From assembly GCF_023558375.1 (NCBI RefSeq), contig NZ_CP083761.1, positions 2,164,001 to 2,228,000 of the forward strand: DNA of 64,000 bases, in the 5' to 3' direction. The stretch comes from Chroococcidiopsis sp. CCMEE 29. GTDB taxonomy: Bacteria > Cyanobacteriota > Cyanobacteriia > Cyanobacteriales > Chroococcidiopsidaceae. Positions 24,254 through 32,887 of this stretch are shown here, piece by piece (the stretch's first letter is position 1; each line of letters starts with the position of its first letter). A model generated the notes under the pieces. The model was given only the letters and a program-made list of their open reading frames with translations, had not been told where the DNA came from and ran no database searches. The position numbers and the translations under genes are program-made.

Positions 24254-24837
24254 ATTTTGAAAGGAGAAGTGGAATTGGACGAACTCTACTTGATTGCTGG
24301 TTTCAAAGGTCAGCCATCCGAAGTGAGAAAAAGGGGCGACTTGGTCGCCCAAGGCGGTTGAAAGCCAAGCCAGGGCGAGGAACATTGGCACAAGAAAAGC
24401 CTCCCATTTTCGGCATGATTCAGCGAGGAGGAGAGGTTGTTGTGCAGATGCTGTCCAACCTTAAGCAAGCAACTATTGCACCTGTGATTCAGAAGATGGT
24501 CTCACCTGGTACGCTCATCTACACCGACGAATACAGCATCTATGCTCGCATAACTGAGTGGGGATATGGTCACAAGACAGTGAATCATGGACAAGGGGAA
24601 TATGCTCGGGACGAGGATGGAGACGGGTTTTACGAAGTCCACGTCAATACGATGGAAGGCTTCTGGTCATTGTTACGTTCTTGGTTGAGACCACACCGAG
24701 GGATTTCCCAAGATAAACTGCCGCTCTATTTGGGTTTTTTTGAGTTCGTTCACAATGTCAGAAAACGGGGTAAAACCCTGTTGTCATCTCTATTAGAGTG
24801 CCTTCTTAGCTAGATCCCTGGAATCCATAAAGAGCCA

Positions 24838-25055
24838 CCCACATTAGCAGTTGCTAAAAATGGTACATCTCGTACTAGAGAACTGTAGAGGCAAGTTGTC
24901 AGTAATCGCTGCTGCTTTTCGGAGAGTAGGTTGTCCACAGGAGTGTCATCTTCAGTTACCAGATGACTGATGTCGGGAACTGGGACTTCTACCCACTCTT
25001 CCCCAACTTTATAGGATTTAGCATCTGTATTTTCTGTATTTACAGATTGGGGCAT
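24838..25055 (-). pseudogene. Uma2-family endonuclease-like gene, N-terminal fragment cut by IS1595
   Basis: The N-terminal 72 residues or so remain: MPQSVNTENTDAKSYKVG, then VPVPDISHLVTEDDTPVDN, LLSEKQQRLLTTCLYSS and FLATANVGG. This is the conserved start of cyanobacterial Uma2 (DUF820) proteins, where FSEKQQRLLTE and FLA.ANVG are typical. The frame then runs into the IS1595 end. Nuclease residues, which lie later in the family, are missing. The ATG at 25055 is preferred to an upstream in-frame start at 25106. Confidence 0.75.
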
Positions 25056-25330
25056 GGACTTAATACTACTTGACGGATAATTAAAACTCCCCTGCCTAGC
25101 TGACAAAGGGAGTAAATGCTTGTGAGTTCACCGCAACGCCGTCTTACCTCAGTTTTAGACCTGGAATAACCAGGTGGGTACCAAATTCCTGAGCTTAAAG
25201 TTTCCGGGTACATGCCCGGTTTACTGCAGCTAGAACATTTTGGTTCCCTTATTTAACAGGACATAGATCAAAAACATTATTGGCAGTCACCAACGCCGCA
25301 GTTGAACTTTATTCATTATAGCTTTTATTT
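25056..25330. other. Spacer with two small hairpins
   Basis: ACCTGG-AATAA-CCAGGT (25159-25175) and CCGGG-TACATG-CCCGG (25204-25219) are adjacent stems between the helicase end and the Uma2 remnant. They may act in termination, but neither is followed by a T-run. No gene is seen. Confidence 0.4.
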
Positions 25331-27994
25331 TTATTCAACCACTTCATTAACTGGGAATCGGTCTAGAAGCTGCGTAGCGCGATGGGCATTGCGTTTTAAA
25401 GGTTCTGCTAGATGGGGAATGTGGGGTACCTGAGATAATAAATCCAATGTCCGGCGTAATAGTCGCACAACATCGCCTTCATCTAAACTCGTATTGGCGC
25501 AGAGGTCTGACCATTCTACCCCCAGTGCCCACTGCTCTATCAAGGCAACTAAATCATACTCCAACCAAATGGGGAATGCGACGTTATACCGACGTTGCAA
25601 CTGGAACAATTGACGACGAGTAGAGCGTAATCCAGCTAGAGCTTCCTCTACTTGAGCAGACAACGTGTAGCGAACCCAGCTATCTGGACGCGGAGTCTCT
25701 GTAACTATGGCAGCAACAGCCGCTGCTAGGTGATGTGGATCTAGGTTGTCAAACTCGCTACTTGCTAGAGCTAAACCCAGCCACAATTCATTATCTCCCC
25801 GAACTGCTGCCGCAATTTGTCCTAAGGGTGTAGGAAGCAGTTCGTCTAAACAACCAAATCGCTGCAAAATCTCTATTAGGTGTAGAAATTCCTCCCAATG
25901 GCGGTGGGAGTGACGGTTCAACTCTGCCTGCCGTTCTGCTATTTCTGCTTCTAGCTGTATACTTCTTTTTTGGCGTTTGAAGATGTTAGCTGGATTGCCC
26001 AACTGCCGTAGGGGATGAGACTCCAATTGGGCTTCTACAGCATTGATCCGCGCCTGTTGTGCTAAGACTTCTGGTGCTATGTGCAGTGCTGCTGGATCTG
26101 GAATTGCTTGGGCGATCGCTGCTGTTTCTGCATCACCGCGACGCGTCTGCCCAGGCTTCAGGGGCATTTCAACGGGTGGTAGGAGGTCACTGGAAATATC
26201 CAGGCGCGGCAATTCCGCATACAAATCTACTACATCCGTTGTCGTGACAACGTACCAGCGGTTATCACTCCCCAAACAAACTAAGTATGGCGATTGCCCC
26301 GAGCCAGGTGTTTTAGCGACCAATACAACTGGTATCGGTGAAGCCGTTGCCACATGTTTACCCCGCAGGCTCAGCAGGGTTCCCGACATCGCAAAGTTAA
26401 TAGTCAATCCCAATTGTTCAGTCCGCGCTTCCTGAGCTTGCTCTTGCAGCGTCTTCAACAGCTGGCGTTCAACTTTAAGGCGTTGCCGTAATTTCTCATA
26501 GCTTTCCATCTGCCTCATGTCAACATATTGCAGCTGTTCCTGAAGTTGCTCTAGTTGTGCTTCAAGTTCCGCTACATCTTCATACTGCGGCTTCAAATGT
26601 AGCGTCGCTAGATACTGCCCAAAGCTTCGTTCAATCAGTTCCCTAGCTTCTTCTAAAGTGTGGGTTTGCAGCAGATTTAATACCATGCCATAACTAGGCG
26701 TAAACTGGCTCACCAGTGGGTCTGGTTCAGCTGTTGCTAGATAAGCAGCTTCTTTCGCACCTTCAAAGGGCGTTTGCAGCGTCACGACATAGCCGAGTTC
26801 ATCCATGCCTCGACGACCAGCACGTCCTGCCATCTGCAAAAACTCCGAAGCAGTGAGTAGTCGATGCCCAAGGTCGGTACGCTTAGAAAGGGTGGAAATC
26901 ACTGTTGTCCTGGCAGGCATATTAATCCCTGCTGCCAAGGTCTCTGTGGCAAACACTACTTTAATCAGTCCTTGCTGAAATAGTTCCTCCACCAAACCCT
27001 TCCAGGCTGGTAATATCCCTGCATGGTGAGCAGCAATGCCCCGGTACAAAGGTCCAACCTGTCCAGAACGACCTGCTTCTGGATGCCGCCGCAAAAATTC
27101 GTCAATTTGCCGCCGTAGCTGTTCTGCCTCTGCTTCATTGACTAGCGATAGAGTTCCCAGCTCTTCTACTGCTTTATCACAACCCCTACGGCTGAAGATA
27201 AAGTAAATCGCTGGTAGCATGTCTCTAGAGTACAGATGCGACAGAGTATCGATTAAACTCGGGGCCTCTGGTCTAGGGCCGCTCTTGCGATCGCTACTAC
27301 CTCGCTTTGGTTTGAGCCGGGGATTAAGTTTGCCGGTATTTTTGTCTAGTAGGGGAAATACCCCTTTGGGATTACCAAAGTAAAATTCCAAAGGTACGGG
27401 ACGAAAGTTGGAGTAAATTAGTTGAGTTGGACCATGAACCTGATTAATCCAGTCGGTTAGCTGGTCACTGTTGGCAATAGTTGCAGAAAGAGCCACTAGC
27501 TGAATTTCAGTTGGACAGTAGATGATTGATTCTTCCCAAACCGTACCGCGTTGCCGGTCGTTCATGTAGTGGCACTCATCCAACACTACAGCCTCTACAC
27601 CAACGAGAGAAGTACCAACTTCGCCAATCGGTGTGCCGTAAAGCATATTCCGGAAAATTTCTGTAGTCATCACCAGGATTGGTGCTTCCCGGTTAATTGA
27701 GGCATCGCCCGTTAAAAGACCGACTTGATCGACCCCAAACTGATCGCGAAAGTCTCGGAGTTTTTGATTCGAGAGTGCTTTGAGGGGAGTGGTATAAAAC
27801 ACGCGCCGTCCCCGTGCCAGAGCGCGATAAATGGCATATTCTCCGATTAAAGTTTTACCGGAACCGGTCGGCGCACAAACAACAACTGAGCGACCAGCAT
27901 TCAGGGCAGCGATCGCCGACTTCTGGAACTCATCCAGGTCAAATGGAAATATACTCTTCGGATCAATTTCTGGAAGCAGTTGGGGAACGTTCAC
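25331..27994 (-). CDS. Ski2-like DEAD/DEAH-box RNA helicase with DSHCT domain
   Basis: 887 residues of superfamily 2. Motif I APTGSGKT (about 41-48), motif II DECH (about 138-141), motif III SAT (about 170), then a linker, and motif VI QMAGRAGRRG (about 388-397). The rest is a coiled-coil region (EDVAELEAQLEQLQEQLQ, about 470-490) and a C-terminal DSHCT-like helical domain (about 720-880), as in Ski2/Mtr4/Dob1 RNA helicases. Cyanobacteria have one such chromosomal gene, presumably for RNA turnover. The ATG at 27994 is used. It stands alone; upstream proC is separated by 133 bp and is on the same strand. Confidence 0.88.
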   Translation of the reverse strand: MNVPQLLPEIDPKSIFPFDLDEFQKSAIAALNAGRSVVVCAPTGSGKTLIGEYAIYRALARGRRVFYTTPLKALSNQKLRDFRDQFGVDQVGLLTGDASINREAPILVMTTEIFRNMLYGTPIGEVGTSLVGVEAVVLDECHYMNDRQRGTVWEESIIYCPTEIQLVALSATIANSDQLTDWINQVHGPTQLIYSNFRPVPLEFYFGNPKGVFPLLDKNTGKLNPRLKPKRGSSDRKSGPRPEAPSLIDTLSHLYSRDMLPAIYFIFSRRGCDKAVEELGTLSLVNEAEAEQLRRQIDEFLRRHPEAGRSGQVGPLYRGIAAHHAGILPAWKGLVEELFQQGLIKVVFATETLAAGINMPARTTVISTLSKRTDLGHRLLTASEFLQMAGRAGRRGMDELGYVVTLQTPFEGAKEAAYLATAEPDPLVSQFTPSYGMVLNLLQTHTLEEARELIERSFGQYLATLHLKPQYEDVAELEAQLEQLQEQLQYVDMRQMESYEKLRQRLKVERQLLKTLQEQAQEARTEQLGLTINFAMSGTLLSLRGKHVATASPIPVVLVAKTPGSGQSPYLVCLGSDNRWYVVTTTDVVDLYAELPRLDISSDLLPPVEMPLKPGQTRRGDAETAAIAQAIPDPAALHIAPEVLAQQARINAVEAQLESHPLRQLGNPANIFKRQKRSIQLEAEIAERQAELNRHSHRHWEEFLHLIEILQRFGCLDELLPTPLGQIAAAVRGDNELWLGLALASSEFDNLDPHHLAAAVAAIVTETPRPDSWVRYTLSAQVEEALAGLRSTRRQLFQLQRRYNVAFPIWLEYDLVALIEQWALGVEWSDLCANTSLDEGDVVRLLRRTLDLLSQVPHIPHLAEPLKRNAHRATQLLDRFPVNEVVE

Positions 27995-28127
27995 TCAATA
28001 GTAATTCCAGGTAGTTATCGGTTAGATTAACCAATCTCTCGTCAACATTAAGGCACATCTTACCTCATTTATCTAATTCTAAACCGCCAGATGGTCTGCA
28101 TAACATCTCGCCCTTCACCCCTCGCCC

Positions 28128-28946
28128 CTATTTTCCTAACTCCCCCGATCGCTTTGCCGCTGCTTGTACTGCTTGAATCAAAGCCGAGCGAAATCCAGCA
28201 CTTTCTAGCGCGGCTACTCCAGCGATGGTGGTACCACCTGGACTGGTAACGCGGTCTTTCAATTCAGCTGGATGTATTCCTGTTTCCTGCAACAGCTGAA
28301 CTGTCCCCCGTACTGTTTGCATTGCCAGTTGGGTAGCGATCGCCCTGGGTAATCCAGCTGCCACACCTCCATCAGATAGCGCTTCTACCATTATCGCTAC
28401 ATATGCTGGTCCCGAACCGGATAACCCTGTCACTGCATCTAGCAGTGTCTCTGGAACTTCGACTACTTGCCCCACAGCAGAAAATAGTTGCTGCGCTGTT
28501 TGTTTGTGACTGTCGCTAGCGTGCTTACCAGCAGCGATCGCTGTTATTCCTACTCCTACTGTTGCTGGGGTATTAGGCATTGCCCGAATCGCAGGCAAAA
28601 GCGGAAAAGCTGCCTCTAGTTTACTCAAAGGCACACCCGCCAAGATAGAAATAATTAGTGGCGGTGTTTTTCCGGGCAGGGTAGCGACAACATCGGCTAA
28701 TTCGGCTGCGATCGCCTCAAACACTTGTGGTTTAATTGCCAATAAAATTACCGTCGTGTCTACCACCACGCCCCGATTTTCTCCCGTCACCTGCACGCCA
28801 TATTCCTGTTCTAAAAAACTTCGCCGTTGAGGCTGGGGTTCGCTGACTATGACTTCTGATGGTTGGTAAATCTGTTGAGCAATTAAGCGGGATAAGAGCG
28901 CTTCTCCCATTACCCCGCCACCAATAATGCCAATCTTGCCAGACAA
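28128..28946 (-). CDS. proC: Pyrroline-5-carboxylate reductase ProC
   Basis: 272 residues. N-terminal Rossmann motif GIIGGGVMGEALLSRL (about 6-21), the conserved AIRAMPNTPATVGVG (about 118-132) and the signature ALSDGGVAAGLPRAIA near 190-205 with TSPGGTTIAGV (about 233-243). It reduces pyrroline-5-carboxylate to proline with NAD(P)H. It lies last in the order pipX-pipY-sepF-proC, which recurs in cyanobacteria. A GACCCCTGACCTCTGA-type repeat fills the 90-bp gap to sepF. Confidence 0.93.
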   Translation of the reverse strand: MSGKIGIIGGGVMGEALLSRLIAQQIYQPSEVIVSEPQPQRRSFLEQEYGVQVTGENRGVVVDTTVILLAIKPQVFEAIAAELADVVATLPGKTPPLIISILAGVPLSKLEAAFPLLPAIRAMPNTPATVGVGITAIAAGKHASDSHKQTAQQLFSAVGQVVEVPETLLDAVTGLSGSGPAYVAIMVEALSDGGVAAGLPRAIATQLAMQTVRGTVQLLQETGIHPAELKDRVTSPGGTTIAGVAALESAGFRSALIQAVQAAAKRSGELGK

Positions 28947-29036
28947 CTGAATGATTCCTGTGGACTCTAAATTTTTCTAGGGGGGTCAGTGTTTGAATTC
29001 TTCCCTGACCTCTGACCCCTGACCTCTGATCCCTTT

Positions 29037-29630
29037 TTAAACCGACTGAGCTATCCGAGTAGTTTCCGGTGCCCAAGCCGCAGGAGGAGCAGTCAACCGT
29101 TGAGTACGCACTTGAGTTTGCGGTGCCTCATGCACATTGCCAGACTGCGTAGTGACTTGAACACAGATTGGAGTAAATAGAAAGATACTTTCTCCAACTC
29201 GCTCTTGGTGACCATCCATCGCGTAGGTACCACCCGCAACAAAATCTACCGCTCGCTGTGCCTGATCTGGCTCCATCATCGTCAGGTTTAGCACTACTGA
29301 CTTGCGCTCCCGCAATGCTTGAATTGCTTGAGGCATTTCTTCAAAGGAGCGCGGCTCCATGACTATTACTTCGTAAGTACCATTATTGGGTCCGGGCATA
29401 CCGATCACGTTATTCATCGTTGATCCCATTCCTGTATCTGTTGCAATGGTTATTCTTTCTCTTACTCGACGACGCTGGCGATTGTCTTCTTCTGGTGCTG
29501 ACTGGGGAGCTTCTTGCTGGTACACATTTCTATACCCATCCCCATCCCCATCCTCTTCGTACTCGTAGTCATACTCTACTGGATCGTTCAAACCAACAAA
29601 ATCTCGGAGCTTGGAAAAAATATTGTTCAC
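29037..29630 (-). CDS. sepF: Cell division protein SepF
   Basis: About 197 residues. The N-terminus [26 protein letters not shown] fits the cyanobacterial SepF (Cdv2) amphipathic start and acidic linker. The SepF core (about 105-185) has [50 protein letters not shown] and ends in GESIFLFTP. SepF anchors FtsZ to the membrane. The start is taken as GTG at 29630, because the protein should begin near NNIFSKLRD and GGGAG lies about 10 bases before. GTG at 29639 or an upstream ATG at 29681 are alternatives. Confidence 0.9.
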   Translation of the reverse strand: MNNIFSKLRDFVGLNDPVEYDYEYEEDGDGDGYRNVYQQEAPQSAPEEDNRQRRRVRERITIATDTGMGSTMNNVIGMPGPNNGTYEVIVMEPRSFEEMPQAIQALRERKSVVLNLTMMEPDQAQRAVDFVAGGTYAMDGHQERVGESIFLFTPICVQVTTQSGNVHEAPQTQVRTQRLTAPPAAWAPETTRIAQSV

Positions 29631-29928
29631 TTGATTCACTCTCCCTTGCGATTCACACCTATAGTTAACTGGGAAAAACAATTTTTATCAACTAGAAAAA
29701 CAAACATTGAACAAGCTCATACTCAAGTTCCATACTTGCCTTAGAGCCTTCTGCCCATCTTGGTAATCTTGTGCCGACTAATATCCCAGTTCGTTCATCA
29801 AAATCTTAAACCCCCCAACTTTCGCTAGCTCAATATTTGAGTCAATAGTATATACTCCCTTATCACTTTGAACCAGTGCTTGATTGAACTTTAGTTTTTC
29901 TTATTCCCTGATCCCTGACCCCTGACCC
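29631..29928. other. Spacer between pipY and sepF
   Basis: 298 bp with no gene. It ends toward pipY in a CCCTGATCCCTGACCCCTGACCCCT tandem heptamer run (29907-29931), a common cyanobacterial repeat. The sepF promoter, if separate from pipX-pipY, would be here. Confidence 0.4.
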
Positions 29929-30606
29929 CTATTGAAGCGTGGGTCTTCCTCCAAACAAAATGCGTCCTAACCGCACCATCGTCGCACCAGCTTGAACTGC
30001 CAGTTTATAGTCATCCGACATTCCCATTGACAACTGCTGCATTTGAATATGGGACCAATTTTGCTGCTTGATTTTATCGGCAAGTTCGCGAGTGCGCTCA
30101 AAGACACTCAGGATTTCTGAATCATTCAACCCGAAGGGAGGAATTGTCATCAAACCTTGAATTTTTAGGTTGCTGCATTGATTGAGTTCAGGCAGATCGT
30201 TCAGGAGTTCAGGTACACTCCAACCAGATTTGTTGGGATCGCTGAGCATTTTCACCTGTAGGCAAACTTGAGGCTGGCAGGACACCTGTTGTGCCAGTCG
30301 GTCTAGTCGTTGTGCTAACTTCAAGCCGTCTACTGAATGAATCCACTGAAATTGTTCTAAGGCTTTTTTCGCTTTATTGCTTTGCAAAGTTCCAATCAAG
30401 TGCCAGGTAATATCAGGCAGATCTTGCAGCTGCTCCTGTTTGCTGGCTGCTTCTTGGATGCGACTTTCGCCGAAATCCCGCACTCCAGCGTTGTATGCTT
30501 CTCGCATGGCTAAAGCAGGCACCTGTTTAGTAACGGCAATCAGCTTGACTGAAGCCGGAAGGTGTTGACGAACCTGGGCGATACGTTCAGCAATCAAACT
30601 GGTCAT
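29929..30606 (-). CDS. pipY: YggS-family PLP-homeostasis protein (PipY)
   Basis: 225 residues of the COG0325 family. The PLP lysine is in VKLIAVTKQVP (about 20-30, K27). DFGESRIQEA (about 44-53) and WHLIGTLQSNKAK (about 68-80) are family signatures, and SMGMSDDYKLAVQAGATMVRLGRILFG (about 190-217) forms the phosphate-binding end. It helps regulate vitamin B6 supply. In cyanobacteria this gene follows pipX and is called pipY. Here the two overlap by 4 bases (30603-30606), which supports coupled translation. Confidence 0.93.
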   Translation of the reverse strand: MTSLIAERIAQVRQHLPASVKLIAVTKQVPALAMREAYNAGVRDFGESRIQEAASKQEQLQDLPDITWHLIGTLQSNKAKKALEQFQWIHSVDGLKLAQRLDRLAQQVSCQPQVCLQVKMLSDPNKSGWSVPELLNDLPELNQCSNLKIQGLMTIPPFGLNDSEILSVFERTRELADKIKQQNWSHIQMQQLSMGMSDDYKLAVQAGATMVRLGRILFGGRPTLQ

Positions 30607-30872
30607 TGGAAAGTGCTTTGCAGAATCTTCTGAAGTTGATCGTACTCTTGATGTTGACCAGTGCGACGGAGCATACGTAAGCGATTCTCCAGCATTAGCC
30701 GAGCCTCAGAACGACCAATCGGCTCAAATTTAATCCCTGTAGCTTCAGTTGTAACCAAGAAGAATACCCGCTGGGCGTAGAGGGTGGTGAATAGTTCTTG
30801 GTGTTCCTCCAAAAAACAAATTCGGAATAACAAACCAAACGTTGGGTGATTTAAGTAATTTTCTGCACTCAT
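30603..30872 (-). CDS. pipX: PII-interacting protein PipX
   Basis: 89 residues, the usual PipX length. The protein starts MSAENYLNHPTFGLLFRICF, with a Tudor-like domain (about 1-60) and C-terminal helices (RSEARLMLENRLRMLRRTGQHQEYDQLQKILQ). PipX swaps partners between PII (GlnB) and the nitrogen regulator NtcA, linking 2-oxoglutarate and ATP status to transcription. The gene overlaps pipY by 4 bases. The ATG at 30872 is the expected start. Confidence 0.95.
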   Translation of the reverse strand: MSAENYLNHPTFGLLFRICFLEEHQELFTTLYAQRVFFLVTTEATGIKFEPIGRSEARLMLENRLRMLRRTGQHQEYDQLQKILQSTFQ

Positions 30873-30992
30873 TAAATGTTGACGCTACTAACAACCATCT
30901 CCAGTGGGGTAGTTGCCGGATCATGGAGATGATAGCTTGATTTGAGCGCTATATAGGCAGAAAATTAAGGCTATTTGCCGCTGTAGTTGCTA

Positions 30993-32552
30993 CTATTTTG
31001 CAGGTACGTCCCCGTAGCCCCGCGTCATTTCTTGTTCAAACCTTACAAAACTGTTCTTAAGTGCTGTTAGTTGTGCCTGTGCTTTGTGCAGAGATTCATA
31101 CCATTCTCTTTCAGGATCGCTATCTGCAACAATTCCAGCTCCGACTTGACCCCAAACAATATTGAGTGATGAACCCGTAGGGGCGGGTTTAGCCACAATT
31201 TTATTTGGCAGCACGATATTCGGATTTAACCCGCCCGTACTAAATAGAAGAGTGCGGATCAAAATATTCAAGTCTAGATTACCCCGCCAATCTAAATAGC
31301 CACAGGAGCCGTAAAATAAGCTGCGGCGCACGGGTTCTAGTTCTTCAATAATTTCCATGCAGCGGACTTTAGGGCAGCCAGTGATAGTACCACCAGGAAA
31401 AATGGCGCGAATCAGATCAACGGCATTGTAATTGGGTCGTAAACTGCCGGTGATGTTGCTAACGAGGTGCATGACGTGGCTATATCGCTCAATCGTCAGC
31501 AATTCATTGACAGTAACAGACCCCCATTCACACACCCGCCCCAAATCATTGCGTTCCAAATCAACGAGCATGATATGTTCAGCTCTTTCTTTAATATTTG
31601 TAATCAACTCTTGTGCCAGCTGCTGATCTTGCTCTGGAGTGATTCCACGCGATCGCGTCCCGGCGATCGGTCGGGTTTGGGCTTGACGGCTTTGCAACTG
31701 CACCAACCGTTCGGGAGAACAGCTGATTACAGCACCCCAAGGGGTCTGCCAATAGCTAGCAAATGGGGACGGGTTAATCTGCTGCAATGTCTGATAAATT
31801 TCCCAACTGTCAGCTGCTGTGTAAGCCTCAAACCGCAAGGAAAGATTTGCCTGAAAGATATCCCCAGCCTGAATATACTTTTTGGCGCGGCGTACAGATG
31901 TTTCGTATTCTTCTTGGGAGGTGAGGAAGAGAGCAGGGGAAGCAGGGGGAGCAGGGGGAGCAGGGGGAGCAGGGGGTGATTGTTCTAGGTGGTTCTGTAA
32001 TGAGTCTGATTGGTTGGCAGTAGAGGTAGCTAGCCACAGAGTTTGATTCCAGTGGTCTAGGACAGCGAAACATTCTGGTTCGTACCAGAAAGCGACTGGG
32101 AAAGGCAGCGGGTCAGCTTTAAGACGGGGTAATCTTTCAATCTCCCAAGCAAGGTCGTAGCCTAGCCACCCCAACCAACCACCTGTGAACGGTAGAGATG
32201 TGGGAGCAGAGGATAATTCTTGCTTTGAATTTGCCTCCCCTGCTTCCCCTGCTTGGTGTTGGAGTAGCTGCTGTAAAAAGGGTAAAACTTCTCCTAGCGG
32301 TGGTGTCCACATTTGCGGGCATCCATTTACGAGGCGGGGAGTGCCTGCACAGATGGAATATCGTGCCAGTTGCCCTTGATTGGGAGGCGTTGGGTAGGGG
32401 CTTTCTAGCAGGGTAGCTACAGATGGAGTAGCATCACGGCGAAATAAAGCGGCGAAGACCTCGGAACCAGTGCGACCTGCTAGAGGAAGCGATCGCCAGT
32501 ACCAAGGCTCTAAGTGAGGAGTGAGTTTTAAGTCAAAGCGTGGGTCATTCAT
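30993..32552 (-). CDS. Chorismate-binding enzyme (anthranilate/aminodeoxychorismate synthase component I) with two repeat-derived inserts
   Basis: 519 residues. The C-terminal chorismate-binding domain is intact: PIAGTRSRG (about 290-298), ELITNIKERAEHIMLVDLERNDLGRV (about 313-338), HLVSNITG, IFPGGTITGCPKVRCMEIIEELE (about 386-408) and GQVGAGIVADSDPEREW (about 474-490). It makes anthranilate or 4-amino-4-deoxychorismate with a glutaminase partner that is not nearby; TrpE and PabB cannot be separated here. Two inserts are odd. A PPAPPAPPAPP run (about 190-203) comes from a GGGGGAGCA repeat. A segment of about 21 residues (about 437-459) comes from a GGGCGGGTT-type palindrome just before the conserved VWGQVGAGIV. 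Both keep the frame. The ATG at 32552 is used. Confidence 0.82.
   Translation of the reverse strand: MNDPRFDLKLTPHLEPWYWRSLPLAGRTGSEVFAALFRRDATPSVATLLESPYPTPPNQGQLARYSICAGTPRLVNGCPQMWTPPLGEVLPFLQQLLQHQAGEAGEANSKQELSSAPTSLPFTGGWLGWLGYDLAWEIERLPRLKADPLPFPVAFWYEPECFAVLDHWNQTLWLATSTANQSDSLQNHLEQSPPAPPAPPAPPASPALFLTSQEEYETSVRRAKKYIQAGDIFQANLSLRFEAYTAADSWEIYQTLQQINPSPFASYWQTPWGAVISCSPERLVQLQSRQAQTRPIAGTRSRGITPEQDQQLAQELITNIKERAEHIMLVDLERNDLGRVCEWGSVTVNELLTIERYSHVMHLVSNITGSLRPNYNAVDLIRAIFPGGTITGCPKVRCMEIIEELEPVRRSLFYGSCGYLDWRGNLDLNILIRTLLFSTGGLNPNIVLPNKIVAKPAPTGSSLNIVWGQVGAGIVADSDPEREWYESLHKAQAQLTALKNSFVRFEQEMTRGYGDVPAK
31177..31240. repeat. Palindromic GC-rich repeat inside chorismate-enzyme gene
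   Basis: A 64-bp unit with ends GTAGGGGCGGGTTT and AAACCCGCCCGTAC-like sequence (TTTAACCCGCCCGTAC), the same end type as in cruG and between hpsA and hpsB. It is translated in frame as about 21 extra residues. Confidence 0.85.
31930..31976. repeat. GGGGGAGCA tandem repeat inside chorismate-enzyme gene
   Basis: About five 9-bp units (GGGGGAGCA), the same as the array between rnhA and ftsI (3503-3565). The 9-bp period keeps the frame and encodes a Pro/Ala (PPA) run on the minus strand. Confidence 0.85.
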
Positions 32553-32572
32553 CGAAGTAATTGGGTTTGAAC

Positions 32573-32887
32573 CCCCGTCCTTTTTGTGCTAAAATATACT
32601 CAGCTGTTCCGAAAAACAAAGGATAGTTTTGCACCTTGAAAACTAGGCTTAGGGGGTTCCGTGCAGAAAAGCTTGTACGGGTAAAAAGTCTAAGCAAAAA
32701 GTACAAGAAAGCAATTGTTTGCTGAAAACGTACCGATGGGCTAGCGGGATCGAGACTCAGCAATGGGTCAAAAGTCTGTGGACTCTGTGTAAGACAGTAC
32801 ATGGTTTTTAACTGTGGTATGCAACGGTGGGTGAAGCAGAAACTTAAATCGTGAGGTTTAGGAATCTCCTTTAGGGAGGAGAGGAGG
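32573..32887 (-). mobile_element. Possible remnant of an IS200/IS605-type element
   Basis: Read on the minus strand, the segment starts with CTCCTCTCCTCCCTAAAGGAGATTCCTAA (plus strand 32858-32888), a small hairpin resembling the conserved end found beside cyanobacterial IS200/IS605 and TnpB elements. It goes on with the CTTACACAGAGTCCACAGACTTTTGACCC kind of sequence often seen near those ends. No transposase or TnpB is present. An 85-codon open frame (32545-32802, minus) runs through it and looks incidental. The call rests on memory of similar ends and is tentative. Confidence 0.35.

Larger units (their letters stand above)
22899..24813 (+). pseudogene. IS1595-family transposase, interrupted and frameshifted
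   Basis: The N-terminal part starts at GTG 22899 and has the zinc-ribbon CSKCNSQRVVKRG characteristic of IS1595 transposases, then a frame change near 23075-23095. The second frame continues with SGTILAGHHQPLQTW and a helix to EKKPEVI at about 23285. The IS5 element interrupts here. After it, the reading resumes with GEVELDELYLIAGFKGQP (about 24262-24315), then another frame change at an AGAAAAAGGGG run (about 24330-24340), then the DDE-type C-terminus (FGMIQRGGEVVVQML, YTDEYSIYAR, HVNTMEGFWSLLRSWLR). Catalytic acidic residues and the final E of NTMEGFW are present, but with two frameshifts and an insertion it cannot make a normal transposase. Confidence 0.85.
22808..24836 (+). mobile_element. 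IS1595-family element with perfect 27-bp ends, interrupted by a nested IS5-family element
   Basis: The ends are a perfect inverted repeat: GGCTCTTTATGGATTCCAG... at 22808-22834 and its complement at 24810-24836. Between them lies a broken IS1595-type transposase gene with a second element at 23287-24253. The 8 bases outside each end differ (TCTTTAAA and ACCCACAT), so no target duplication is kept. The right end sits inside a Uma2-like gene whose other half is not found at the left end, which points to an adjacent deletion. Confidence 0.85.

Noticed and set aside
32560-32580. tRNA T-arm-like GGGTTTGAACCCC
   Set aside because: No acceptor, D or anticodon stem can be folded around it, and it lies against the start of a protein gene.
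32545-32802. 85-codon minus-strand open frame before the chorismate enzyme
   Set aside because: It overlaps an apparent mobile-element remnant, has no ribosome site and no recognisable fold. It is noted under the remnant instead.
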